From Rhodoferax sp. (GTDB lineage Bacteria; Pseudomonadota; Gammaproteobacteria; Burkholderiales; Burkholderiaceae_C): a stretch of 35,047 bases of DNA. The translations under genes were made by a program, and so were the position numbers. Position 1 is the stretch's first letter. The number at the start of each line of letters is the position of its first letter. The notes under the pieces were generated by a model that ran no database searches, had not been told where the DNA came from, and was given only the letters and a program-made list of their open reading frames with translations. Where the stretch lies: the NCBI GenBank assembly GCA_016790475.1, contig JAEUOX010000305.1, positions 1 to 35,047 of the forward strand, in the 5' to 3' direction. This document shows positions 18,245 to 26,638 of the stretch, piece by piece.

Positions 18245-19048
18245 CTACCCTGCCGGCGCACCCAGCGCCCCCACGGCCTGCCCGACCGGCCAGAAGATGC
18301 CGCCTCCCGACACACCGCCGTCCACCGCGATGTCGGAACCGGTCACGTAGACGGACTTTGGGCCGAGCAGGAAGAACATCACTTCGGCCACCTGGTCGGG
18401 CTGCGCCATGTGACCCATCGGCGTGATGTTCTGCAGCGCCTCGAACAGGCGCGCGTTGGTGCGGATCAGTTCCGTGTCGACCACGCCCGGGCAGATGCAG
18501 TTGACACGCACTCCCGCCGGCGCGAGTTCCAGGGCCGCGCTGCGCGTGAGGCCGCGCAGCGCCCACTTGCTCGTCGAATAGGCAGCCGAGAAGTACCCGG
18601 TGAGCCCCACCACAGACGACATGTTCACGATCGACCCGCCCGTCGGCATCAGCGGGGCCAGGTGCTGGATGCCGAGGAACGCACCCGTCAGGTTGACCCG
18701 CAGGACCTGCTCCCATTCGGCCAGCGACGCGCGGGTGACGGTGTTGCGCGGGCCCGTGATCCCGGCGTTGTTGACCAGGCCCAGGAGCGGACGGCCATCG
18801 GCCTGCAGACGTGCGGCGACATCGCGCCAGGCCGCCTCCTCGCCGATGTCGGCCTGCACCGGCGCCAGCGAGCCTGGCTGGCCGCGCACCTGCGCGTCCA
18901 GCCGGGCCCAGGCGGGATCGGACAACGGCAGGCGGTCCATCACGGTGACCCGTGCACCTGCGGCGACCAGCATGCGGGTGATCGCGGCCCCCTGGCCCCG
19001 TGCGCCGCCCGTGACGACCGCGGCCTTGCCGTTCCAGTGTGCGTCCAT
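18245..19048 (-). CDS. Short-chain dehydrogenase/reductase (SDR)
   Basis: A 267-residue classical SDR with TGGARGQG (13-20), NNAG (93-96), Ser in NMSSVVG (142-148) and Tyr157/Lys161 in YSTSKWA, so all catalytic residues are present. The C-terminus runs past the usual GxxxxVDGG motif (VDGGVSGGG) with a Gly/Ala/Pro-rich tail. It probably oxidises or reduces a hydroxy/oxo intermediate. It lies between the two binding-protein genes (Bug upstream, LIV-type downstream). Confidence 0.87.
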   Translation of the reverse strand: MDAHWNGKAAVVTGGARGQGAAITRMLVAAGARVTVMDRLPLSDPAWARLDAQVRGQPGSLAPVQADIGEEAAWRDVAARLQADGRPLLGLVNNAGITGPRNTVTRASLAEWEQVLRVNLTGAFLGIQHLAPLMPTGGSIVNMSSVVGLTGYFSAAYSTSKWALRGLTRSAALELAPAGVRVNCICPGVVDTELIRTNARLFEALQNITPMGHMAQPDQVAEVMFFLLGPKSVYVTGSDIAVDGGVSGGGIFWPVGQAVGALGAPAG

Positions 19049-19077
19049 GTCGATCCTTCGGCCCGTATTGCAGCGGC

Positions 19078-20043
19078 CTACTCGGGCTTGATGCCCGCGC
19101 CCTCCGCCACCTTGCGGAAGCGTTCGGTCTCGCTGATCTGGAACCGGCGCATCTCCGCCGGCGCCAGCGGCATCGGGTCGGAGCCGATCTTGGCGATGAA
19201 TTCGCGGGCGCCCGGCGTGGCCAGGATCTTCTGCATCGCGTCCACCAGCCTGTCGGCCACGGAATCCGGCGTCTCTGCCCGGATGTACATCGAGGTCCAG
19301 GTGTAGTTCACGTATTCGGGGTACCCGCTCTCCTTGATGGTGGGAATCTCGGGGTAGTCGGGATGGCGCCTGTCGCCCGAGACGCCGAGTGCCTTGAGCT
19401 TGCCGCCCTTGACCTGCGGCATGGCCGCGATCAGGTCGCTCACCGCCCAGTCGAGCTGGTTGCCCATCAGCGCGGTGAACACTTCGGGCGCACCCCGGTA
19501 GTTCACATAGACACTCCTGGTGCCGGCCACGCTGGCGAACCATTCAGCAGACAGCCGAAAACCGGCCGTGTAGGAGCCCACGTTGAGCTGCTGGCTCGCA
19601 GCCTTCGACGCCGCCACCAAATCCTGCACCGAGCCCAGGCGCGAATTCGCCGGAGCGATGAAGATCATCATGCCGCGCGCGATACCGGTCACCGGGCGGA
19701 AATCCTTCAGACCGTCATACGGCAGATCCTTCACCACCGACGGGTTGACCGCCATGTGGGTGTTCGTACCCAGGAAGATGGTGTAGCCGTCCGCCGCCGC
19801 CTGCTTGACCGCCATGGCCGCGATCACGCCGTTGGCGCCGGGCTTGTTGTCGATCAGCACCGGCTGGCCGAGCACGGTGGTCAGCTGCTCGGCAAAATAC
19901 CGCGCGGTGATGTCCGAGCCACTGCCCGCCGACGTCGGGACGACGATCTTCAGCGGCTTGTTGGGGAATGCCTGGGCCTGGGCGCTGCCTGCCGTAAGTC
20001 CGAGGGCGGCCAGCAGGGTCGTCAGAAAGTGCTTGCGGTTCAT
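19078..20043 (-). CDS. Bug-family tripartite tricarboxylate transporter binding protein
   Basis: A 321-residue periplasmic binding protein of the Bug/TctC family. It has a signal peptide with cleavage expected after AQA near residue 23. FPNKPLKIVVPTSAGSGSD follows, then the conserved DNKPGANG and AAADGYTIFLGTN. Bug proteins bind carboxylates and similar ligands. The membrane partners TctA and TctB are not encoded anywhere in the window, so this protein either serves a remote permease or acts as a sensor. The start is ATG 20041-20043 with GGAG upstream. Confidence 0.93.
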   Translation of the reverse strand: MNRKHFLTTLLAALGLTAGSAQAQAFPNKPLKIVVPTSAGSGSDITARYFAEQLTTVLGQPVLIDNKPGANGVIAAMAVKQAAADGYTIFLGTNTHMAVNPSVVKDLPYDGLKDFRPVTGIARGMMIFIAPANSRLGSVQDLVAASKAASQQLNVGSYTAGFRLSAEWFASVAGTRSVYVNYRGAPEVFTALMGNQLDWAVSDLIAAMPQVKGGKLKALGVSGDRRHPDYPEIPTIKESGYPEYVNYTWTSMYIRAETPDSVADRLVDAMQKILATPGAREFIAKIGSDPMPLAPAEMRRFQISETERFRKVAEGAGIKPE

Positions 20044-20106
20044 GGTTGTCTCCGGCTTTTGTGTCGAGTTGTCCGATAGGTGTGCGCGCATCGGCGGGGA
20101 AAGTGC

Positions 20107-20523
20107 TCAGGCCGGCGTGAACCGCGCCACGGCGGTCCCGCCTTCGTCTTCGATCACCAAGCGCAGCGGCATGCCGATCCGCAGGCTTGCCGCGTCGACG
20201 CCGACGATGTTGCTGAACATGCGGGGCCCCTCCTCAAGCTCGACCACGGCCACGGTGTAGGGCAGGCGCTGCGCGAAGGATGGGTGATAAGCGATGCGGT
20301 AGACCACCCAGCTCACCAGCCGCGCGCGGCCGCTGGCCGTCTGCCAGGACCAGTCGTCAGCCAGGCAGTTCGGGCATTCGCTGCGTGCGGGCAGCCAGCG
20401 GTAGCCACAGACCTTGCAGCACTGGAACTGGTGGCGCCCCTCCTTCAGGCCCTGCCAGTAGGGCCGGTTGAGATCGGTAATCTCGGGCCCGGGGGCCAGC
20501 ACCTGGGTATCGGTATCGCTCAT
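20107..20523 (-). CDS. DUF35 zinc-ribbon/OB-fold protein
   Basis: A 138-residue protein with a rubredoxin-like zinc ribbon (Cys36, Cys39, Cys50, Cys53) followed by an OB-fold (ChsH2/ACAC type), about 60-135. Such proteins are the obligatory small partners of non-decarboxylating thiolase-like enzymes, as in Ltp2 aldolase and ChsH2 of steroid side-chain degradation. The thiolase-like gene lies directly upstream (14-bp spacing), so the two very probably form one complex. Confidence 0.9.
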   Translation of the reverse strand: MSDTDTQVLAPGPEITDLNRPYWQGLKEGRHQFQCCKVCGYRWLPARSECPNCLADDWSWQTASGRARLVSWVVYRIAYHPSFAQRLPYTVAVVELEEGPRMFSNIVGVDAASLRIGMPLRLVIEDEGGTAVARFTPA

Positions 20524-20537
20524 GGCATGGCCCCTTC

Positions 20538-21680
20538 CTATTGACCCAGGATCAGGGTGGCATGCGTGTGCATGATGCCGCCCTGGTTGCTGATGGCGCA
20601 GGTGCGCGCGCCGCGGACCTGGTTGACCGAGTCGCCGCGCATCTGGCGCACGCCCTCCATCACCAGCTGCAGACCGGGCATGCCGGTCTCGGACAGCAGC
20701 CCGCCCGAGGTGTTGATCGGCAGCTCGCCACCCAGCTCGATGCGCCCGTCCTCCACGAAGCGGCCGCCCTCACCCTTGGCGCAGAACCCATAGTCCTCCA
20801 GCGTCATCAGCACCGCGATCGTGAAGCAGTCGTAGATCTGCGCCACGTCGATGTCGCCCGGCCTGACACCCGCCATCGCGAAGGCGGTCTGGGCCGAGAC
20901 CTTGGCGGCGGTGGTGGTGAGGTCGGGGCGCAGCGCCACGTCCCAGGAGGTCTGCCCCTGGCCGAAACCCAGCACGGGGACCGGCTTGGCCACCTTCAGT
21001 TCCGCGGCCTTCTTCGCGCTCATCAGCACGACCGCTGCAGCACCGTCGGAGACCAGGCAGCAGTCGTCACGGCGCAGCGGCTCGACGATCAGGCGCGATG
21101 CGCGGTAATGCCCCAGCGTCAGCGGCTTGCGCAGTTGGGCATGCGGATTCGCGGCACCATGCCGGCGGCAGGCGACGGCGATCGCACCGAGCTGGTCGCT
21201 GGTGGTGCCGTACTGGGCCATGTGGCGCTGAGCGATCATCGCGTAGCCGGCAGGTGTTCCGAACCAGCCCACCAGGCCGCTGCCGTCGTCGCCGTACGAT
21301 TTCTCGTAGGCCTGGCGCGTGCCGGTGGCGGGGTTGTCGGCCAGCGACACCACCGCGATCTCGCACTGGCCCGCCTCGATCGCCATAGTGGCGTAGCTGA
21401 TCATGCTGATGTTGCTCGCGCCACCATGGTCATACACGCCGCCGATGCGCGGCTGCATGCCCAGCGCCTCGGCCAGCTTCTGCGCATACATCATCTCGAA
21501 CTTGGAGGTCGGCGCCTTGACCATCAGGCCATCGACCTGGCGCTTGTCCACGCCGGCGTCGGCCAGCGCCTTGCGGATCGCCTCCACGTTCAGCGACACC
21601 GTGCCGCGGCCAGGAAGCTTGCCGAACGCGGTGTGGCCGATGCCGGCGATCACCACCTTGCCGCTCAATGGGTGGGCCAT
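20538..21680 (-). CDS. Thiolase-like protein (SCP-x/Ltp2 type)
   Basis: A 380-residue thiolase-fold protein. By hand alignment, the nucleophilic Cys of true thiolases is replaced by Gly near residue 87 in YDHGGASNISMI. Conserved family motifs include DVAQIYDCFT, NTSGGLLSETG and, near the end, GGIMHTHATLIL. Loss of the Cys, together with a DUF35 partner gene next to it, points to the SCP-x/Ltp2 lipid-transfer-like group. Some members of that group are retro-aldolases that split beta-hydroxyacyl-CoAs rather than thiolases. The exact reaction is uncertain. Confidence 0.88.
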   Translation of the reverse strand: MAHPLSGKVVIAGIGHTAFGKLPGRGTVSLNVEAIRKALADAGVDKRQVDGLMVKAPTSKFEMMYAQKLAEALGMQPRIGGVYDHGGASNISMISYATMAIEAGQCEIAVVSLADNPATGTRQAYEKSYGDDGSGLVGWFGTPAGYAMIAQRHMAQYGTTSDQLGAIAVACRRHGAANPHAQLRKPLTLGHYRASRLIVEPLRRDDCCLVSDGAAAVVLMSAKKAAELKVAKPVPVLGFGQGQTSWDVALRPDLTTTAAKVSAQTAFAMAGVRPGDIDVAQIYDCFTIAVLMTLEDYGFCAKGEGGRFVEDGRIELGGELPINTSGGLLSETGMPGLQLVMEGVRQMRGDSVNQVRGARTCAISNQGGIMHTHATLILGQ

Positions 21681-21681
21681 G

Positions 21682-22878
21682 TCAGATCACCTCCTCGGCC
21701 TGCAGCTGCGCGACTTCGTCCGCGGAGAGGCCCAGCCATTCGCCGTACACCTCCTGGTTGTCGCGGCCCAATGGACCGCTGGGGCGCAGCTTGATCGGTG
21801 CCACACCGTCATACCGCATCGGCGAATTCGGCAGGCATACGCGCCCGTACATCGGGTGCTCGACCCACTCCAGCGCTCGGCGTGCATGCATGTGTTCGTC
21901 GTTGACCACCTCTTCCAGGTCACGCACAGGCGCACAGGGCACACGGTGGCTCATCAGCAGATCGAACAGCGCCTTCTTGGCGTGCCGTGCCGTGAACTCG
22001 GCGACCAGCGCATCCACCTCGTCCATGTTGTCGACGCGGTGCTTGAGGTCGGCAAACCGCGCGTCGCTCAGAAGATCCTCGCGCTGCATGGCCTTGAGCA
22101 ACGCCTTCCAGTGGGCCTCACTGACACAGATGATCGCGATGTGGCCGTCCGAGGTGGGATAGACGTTGTACGGTGCCTCGGCCAGGCCACCGTGCCGGTT
22201 GCCGGTGCGCGGCGGTACGGAATTGCCCATGCTGTAGTGCAGGCCAAGATTGGAACTCAGCGACGCGTAGACCGACTCCTGCATCGACACCTCGACCAGG
22301 CGCCCCACGCCGGTCTTCTCGCGTTCATATAGCGCGGTCATGATGGCGCCGTACAGGTGCACGCCGCCGAAGAAGTCGCACATCGCCGGACCGGCCTTGA
22401 CGGGCGGCCGGTCCGGGAATCCGGTGACGTTCATGATGCCGGCGATCGCCTGCACCGTGAGGTCCATCGCCGGGTACCTCATGTTGGGACCCGAGCGGCC
22501 AAAGCCGGAGCCAGAGCCGTAGATCAGCCGAGGGTTGATCTTGCGCAGCGACTCGTAACCCACATCCAGACGCTCCATCGCACCGGGTGCGAAGTTCTCG
22601 ACCAGCACATCGCCCTTCTTGACCATCGCGCGCAGCAACTCGCGGCCGCGCTCCGTCTTGAGGTTGAGGGTGGCAAAGGTCTTGTTGGAGTTGAGCATGG
22701 CAAATGGCAACGCCGCGCCACCCACCACACTGCGACGGCGCAGGTTCTCGCCACCCTTGGCCTCGATCTTGATTACGCGGGCGCCCGCCATGGCCATGAG
22801 AAACGTGCAATAGGGACCGTTGTAGATCTGCCCCAGGTCGACGACCGTAATGCCCTGCAGCGGATACGCGGGTGCCAT
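21682..22878 (-). CDS. CaiB/BaiF family III CoA-transferase
   Basis: A 398-residue family III CoA-transferase. It has an N-terminal GITVVDLGQIYNGPYCT, then NLKTERGRELL and VLVENFAPGAMERL. The catalytic aspartate that forms the acyl anhydride is Asp139 in AMDLTVQAIAG. It moves CoA between carboxylic acids without ATP, an alternative to the AMP-forming synthetase later in the operon. It is packed 1-2 bp from both neighbours. Confidence 0.92.
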   Translation of the reverse strand: MAPAYPLQGITVVDLGQIYNGPYCTFLMAMAGARVIKIEAKGGENLRRRSVVGGAALPFAMLNSNKTFATLNLKTERGRELLRAMVKKGDVLVENFAPGAMERLDVGYESLRKINPRLIYGSGSGFGRSGPNMRYPAMDLTVQAIAGIMNVTGFPDRPPVKAGPAMCDFFGGVHLYGAIMTALYEREKTGVGRLVEVSMQESVYASLSSNLGLHYSMGNSVPPRTGNRHGGLAEAPYNVYPTSDGHIAIICVSEAHWKALLKAMQREDLLSDARFADLKHRVDNMDEVDALVAEFTARHAKKALFDLLMSHRVPCAPVRDLEEVVNDEHMHARRALEWVEHPMYGRVCLPNSPMRYDGVAPIKLRPSGPLGRDNQEVYGEWLGLSADEVAQLQAEEVI

Positions 22879-22880
22879 GC

Positions 22881-23657
22881 TCAGCTCCCCTTGAAATTGG
22901 GCTTGCGCTTGGCAGAGAAGGCTGCCGGGCCTTCCTTCGCGTCCTCGGTACCCATCAGCATGCGATTGAGCACGGACTCCAGCCGCAAACCGGAGCTGAG
23001 ATCCATGTCACGGCTGCGTACGGCCAGCTCCTTGGCGGCCTGCACGGCCAGCGGGGCATTGGCAGCGATCTTGCGCGCGTACGCATAGGCCGTCTCGATC
23101 AGCTCTGCCGGTGGGACTACCTTGTTGACAAGGCCCCAGCGCTCGGCCGTTGCAGCGTCGATGCCGTCGCCGGTCAGCAGCATTTCCATCGCGATGGCGT
23201 ACGGCAGTTGGTCCAGCACACGCTGTGTGCCGCCATTTCCGGCGATGACCCCCCTCTTGACCTCGGACAGTCCGAAGGTTGCATGGCTGGCTGCAATCCT
23301 GATGTCGGTCGCCAGCAACAGTGTCATGCCACCGCCCAGGCAATACCCGTTGACCGCGGCAACCACCGGCTTCCAGACCTCGAGACCGCGATTGAGCAGT
23401 TGATCGCGCTGGGTCAGCCACATCTCGGCTATGGTGGGCGGGGCCGTCAGAAAGGTCTTGATGTCAGCACCCGTCGAGAAGGCGCGATCACCACCGCCGG
23501 TGATGATGGCCACACGGATCGCCGGATCGTCACGTACGGTGCACCACGCGCGTGACAGGGCCTGATAATGCTCCGCGTCCATTGCGTTCATGCGCTCGGG
23601 ACGGTTGATGGTGATGAGGGCCACGCCCTCGTCGGACACCTGGAAATCGATGGCCAT
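22881..23657 (-). CDS. Enoyl-CoA hydratase/isomerase (crotonase family)
   Basis: A 258-residue crotonase. The oxyanion-hole loop AFSTGADIKTF (59-69) is present. The first hydratase Glu is Met111 (GGGMTLLLATD), while the second, Glu132, is kept in FGLSEVKRGVIAGNGGTQR. With one acidic residue it may act as an isomerase, a hydratase of reduced type, or on a special substrate. It lies between acyl-CoA dehydrogenase and CoA-transferase genes with spacings of 6 and 2 bp. Confidence 0.86.
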   Translation of the reverse strand: MAIDFQVSDEGVALITINRPERMNAMDAEHYQALSRAWCTVRDDPAIRVAIITGGGDRAFSTGADIKTFLTAPPTIAEMWLTQRDQLLNRGLEVWKPVVAAVNGYCLGGGMTLLLATDIRIAASHATFGLSEVKRGVIAGNGGTQRVLDQLPYAIAMEMLLTGDGIDAATAERWGLVNKVVPPAELIETAYAYARKIAANAPLAVQAAKELAVRSRDMDLSSGLRLESVLNRMLMGTEDAKEGPAAFSAKRKPNFKGS

Positions 23658-23663
23658 GATGCG

Positions 23664-24839
23664 TCAGCCCTTCCCGCGCTTGCCGCCCAGGATGTCCCGG
23701 GCAATGACCATGCGGTGGACCTCGGACGGCCCCTCTCCGATGCGCTTGATGCGCATCTCGCGGTACCAGCGCTCCAGCGGCAGTTCCTGGGCTACGCCCA
23801 TGCCGCCGAAGATCTGGATGCATCGGTCGACGACGCGTCCGGCGGTCTCGGTACCGTAGACCTTGGCCACAGAGGCGTCGACCTTGATATCGCGGCCCAT
23901 GTCGGCATTCCATGCCGCTTGGTAGACCAGCAAGCGGGCGGCACGGAGTTCAACCTCGGAGTCGGCAATCATCCACTGAATCGCTTGCTTCTCGGCAAGC
24001 GTGCTGCCGAATGCCTTGCGTTGCGTGGCCCATTCGACCGCGAGTTCCAGCGCGGCTTGCGCAATCCCGATGGTCGCGGCTGCATACGGCGGCCGGGCAT
24101 GGATCAGCCACTCCTCGGCGAAAGCGAATCCCTTGCCCTCGTCGCCCAGTCGGTCCTCGATCGGCACCTCGTAGTTGTCGAAGTGCACTTCATACGGCGA
24201 GTAGGAGCGGATCACCGGGATCTTGGACAGGCTGATTCCGGGTCGGCTCTTGTCGACCACGAAGCTGGTGATGCCGTCCCGTCCCTTGCTGTCGCCAACG
24301 CGAGCGAAGACGATACCCCACTTGGCCATGCCGGCGCCGGAGATCCATATCTTCGTGCCGTTGATGACGTAGCGGTCGCTCTTGCGCTCCGCCCGGGTCT
24401 GGATCGCACGGCCCGGATCGGAACCGCCCGAAGGCTCGCTGATTGCAACAAAGGCCTTGGTGCCTTTCTCCATGTCCTCGCGCGCAAATCGTTGCTGGTG
24501 TTCGGTGCCTTTCCATATCACCACCGGCGGGTCGAAACCGAACGCGCCGCAGCCGGCGATATAGGCGCCCATGCGGCACTTGGCAGCCTCTTCAGCGGCT
24601 ACGCACTGCCCAAGCAGGCTCAAACCCGCACCGCCATGCTCCGCGGGTGTCTCGAAGCACCACAGCCCGAGATTCCTGGCCTTTGACTGCAGCCGCGCCA
24701 GGTCGTCCGGCTCCGGCGTATACGCGTCGTGCGGCAACTTGTCCTCGACCGGCTTTACCTCCTCGGCCATGAAGCGGCGGATGGTGTCACGCAACATGCG
24801 CAACTCTTCGGGCAACTCCCAGCTTCCCGTGTCATTCAT
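23664..24839 (-). CDS. Acyl-CoA dehydrogenase
   Basis: A 391-residue flavoprotein dehydrogenase. It has FVAISEPSGGSDPG (130-143), YVINGTKIWISGAG (157-170), RKAFGSTLAEKQAIQ (274-288) and IQIFGGMGV (341-349). Glu369 in IGEGPSEVHR occupies the place of the MCAD-type catalytic base. It would oxidise an acyl-CoA to the 2-enoyl-CoA and pass electrons to ETF. It differs from the other dehydrogenase of the block (2021-3286), which has Asp at this place and the ACAD10/11 motifs. The start is ATG 24837-24839. Confidence 0.9.
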   Translation of the reverse strand: MNDTGSWELPEELRMLRDTIRRFMAEEVKPVEDKLPHDAYTPEPDDLARLQSKARNLGLWCFETPAEHGGAGLSLLGQCVAAEEAAKCRMGAYIAGCGAFGFDPPVVIWKGTEHQQRFAREDMEKGTKAFVAISEPSGGSDPGRAIQTRAERKSDRYVINGTKIWISGAGMAKWGIVFARVGDSKGRDGITSFVVDKSRPGISLSKIPVIRSYSPYEVHFDNYEVPIEDRLGDEGKGFAFAEEWLIHARPPYAAATIGIAQAALELAVEWATQRKAFGSTLAEKQAIQWMIADSEVELRAARLLVYQAAWNADMGRDIKVDASVAKVYGTETAGRVVDRCIQIFGGMGVAQELPLERWYREMRIKRIGEGPSEVHRMVIARDILGGKRGKG

Positions 24840-24871
24840 CGACTTCTCCTGGTGCTTGTAAGCTGGTGCTG

Positions 24872-26638
24872 TCACGTGGCACCGGACTGCAATTGCACGC
24901 GCCGGGCGACACTCGCCGTCACATCCAGGCGATAGCGCCTTCGGCCACCCGGCAGCGTGCGCTCTTCCGCGACAACGACGCCGTAGTCGTTTTCGGCGGA
25001 GGCCCGGCTGATATAGCCGAGGTTCAGGTCGCGTTCGACCGAGTTCAGTTCGCGTTCGATGGCAATCCCGTAGCCGCCTCCGCCCGGCGAGCCGACGCGG
25101 ATGGCGTCGCCCGCAGCGAACGGTTCCTTCTCCAGCTTGCTGCGCATCGGCGGCTTCCAGGTCTTGCCGGCCGTGGTCAGTTCGACCTTGTTCGGCTGGG
25201 CCGATCCGCCACCGGCCACACCGAAGGGCGTATGGTCGACACGGTCGCCAAGCACCGACACGGTGGTGTCGGACCACGTCGTGAACCCGTATTCCGTGCC
25301 GCAGCCACCGCGGTGCCAGCCCTTCCCACCCGAGTCCTCGCGGATGCGGAAATGGTTGAAGCGCAGCGGAAAGCGGTGCTCGGACATCTCCAACGACATG
25401 AAATTGGCCATGGACTGTGGTGGTGTGCCGTTGATCAGACCGTCGCTGGCCTTGCTGGCGCCGTAACCGCCGGGATAGGGGAAGACGCCAACGAAATAGC
25501 TTCCGCTGCGCGGGTGGGTGCCACTGATCGCCACAACGCCGATCGTGCCGAAGAACGCCGCCGGCGCCTTGCCCGGAATGATTTGAGACATCGCGCCAAA
25601 CACGACGTCCACCACCCGCCCCATCGGGTCGAGGTACCCGCCGCAGGCCGCCGGATACTCGGCCGACAGCAGCGTGCGCGGCGGCACGTTGAAACTGATC
25701 GGTCGGAAGGTGCCGCCATTGACCGGCACATCCGGGAAGATGTGCTTGATGGCCACATAACACGACGACAGCGTGGTGTTGCGCGACATGTTCAGCGGCC
25801 CGCGCGCCATCGGGCCGGTGCCGGCAAAATCGAAATGCATGGTGTCGTCCTTGACCGTGATGGTCAGGCGCACTGGAATCGGTTCATCGACGATTCCGTC
25901 GTTGTCGATCCAGTCTTCCCAGCTGTAGCTGCCGTCGGGCAGGTCGGTGATGTAGGAGCGCATCTGCCGCTCCGAGTAGGCGATCATCTCGTCCAGGCAC
26001 TCGCTGAGCACGGCTCGCCCATATTTCTTCACCAGTGCCTCGATGCCGCGGTTGCCGACCGTGAACACGTTCGACATCGCCGCCAGGTCGCCCGCGATCT
26101 CGTTGGGCAGGCGCACGTTGGCACGGATCATCGCCACCAGCGCGGTATTGAGCTTGCCTTCCTCGTACAGCTTGATGGGCGGAATGATCATTCCTTCCTG
26201 GTGGATCTCGGTGGCGCGGGGGGCCCAGCCTCCGGGGACGTTGCCACCCATGTCCATCCAGTGGCCAGTGGTGGCCATCACCGCGAACAGCTCGCCACCG
26301 GCGAACACCGGGGCGATGATCTGTACGTCCTGCAGGTGGCTGCCCCCCAGGTAGGTGTCGTTCATGATCCACATGTCACCCGGCTTGAATCCGCCCTCGG
26401 CGTTGGCCAACTCGATTACCTTCTGCACCGTGAACTGCATGTAGGCGAGGAACACCGGAAGACCGTAGCGGCCCTGCGCGATGGTCTCGCCGGTGACCGG
26501 GTGGAAGATGCCGTTGGCGCAGTCGTTGGTTTCCGAGATGATCGGTGAGATTGCTGCGTGGATCAGGTGCAGATCCATCTCGTCCGCGATCTGTTCAAGG
26601 CTGCCGCGCACCACGGCCAGGGTTACTGCGTCCATCAT
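24872..26638 (-). CDS. Hydantoinase B/oxoprolinase family subunit
   Basis: A 588-residue HyuB-type protein. Family features are the N-terminal DAVTLAVVRGSLEQIADEM and GDMWIMNDTYLGGSHLQDV. GHWMDMGGNVPGG and the C-terminal DSGGKGWHRGGCGTEY with GSPGGGGYG follow. With subunit A it forms an ATP-dependent amidohydrolase (N-methylhydantoinase, oxoprolinase) or the core of an acetone/acetophenone-type carboxylase. No gamma subunit of acetone carboxylase is present. ATG 26636-26638 overlaps the A-subunit stop as ATGA. Confidence 0.9.
   Translation of the reverse strand: MMDAVTLAVVRGSLEQIADEMDLHLIHAAISPIISETNDCANGIFHPVTGETIAQGRYGLPVFLAYMQFTVQKVIELANAEGGFKPGDMWIMNDTYLGGSHLQDVQIIAPVFAGGELFAVMATTGHWMDMGGNVPGGWAPRATEIHQEGMIIPPIKLYEEGKLNTALVAMIRANVRLPNEIAGDLAAMSNVFTVGNRGIEALVKKYGRAVLSECLDEMIAYSERQMRSYITDLPDGSYSWEDWIDNDGIVDEPIPVRLTITVKDDTMHFDFAGTGPMARGPLNMSRNTTLSSCYVAIKHIFPDVPVNGGTFRPISFNVPPRTLLSAEYPAACGGYLDPMGRVVDVVFGAMSQIIPGKAPAAFFGTIGVVAISGTHPRSGSYFVGVFPYPGGYGASKASDGLINGTPPQSMANFMSLEMSEHRFPLRFNHFRIREDSGGKGWHRGGCGTEYGFTTWSDTTVSVLGDRVDHTPFGVAGGGSAQPNKVELTTAGKTWKPPMRSKLEKEPFAAGDAIRVGSPGGGGYGIAIERELNSVERDLNLGYISRASAENDYGVVVAEERTLPGGRRRYRLDVTASVARRVQLQSGAT

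Noticed and set aside
15597..18350. A 917-codon open frame on the plus strand opposite the aldolase, dehydrogenase and binding-protein genes
   Set aside because: It has no recognisable domain, is rich in Arg/His/Gln/Gly as expected for antisense of high-GC codons, and spans three well-supported genes.
24866..26548. A 560-codon plus-strand open frame opposite the hydantoinase B gene
   Set aside because: Same reason: no family motifs, and the minus strand has a full conserved protein.
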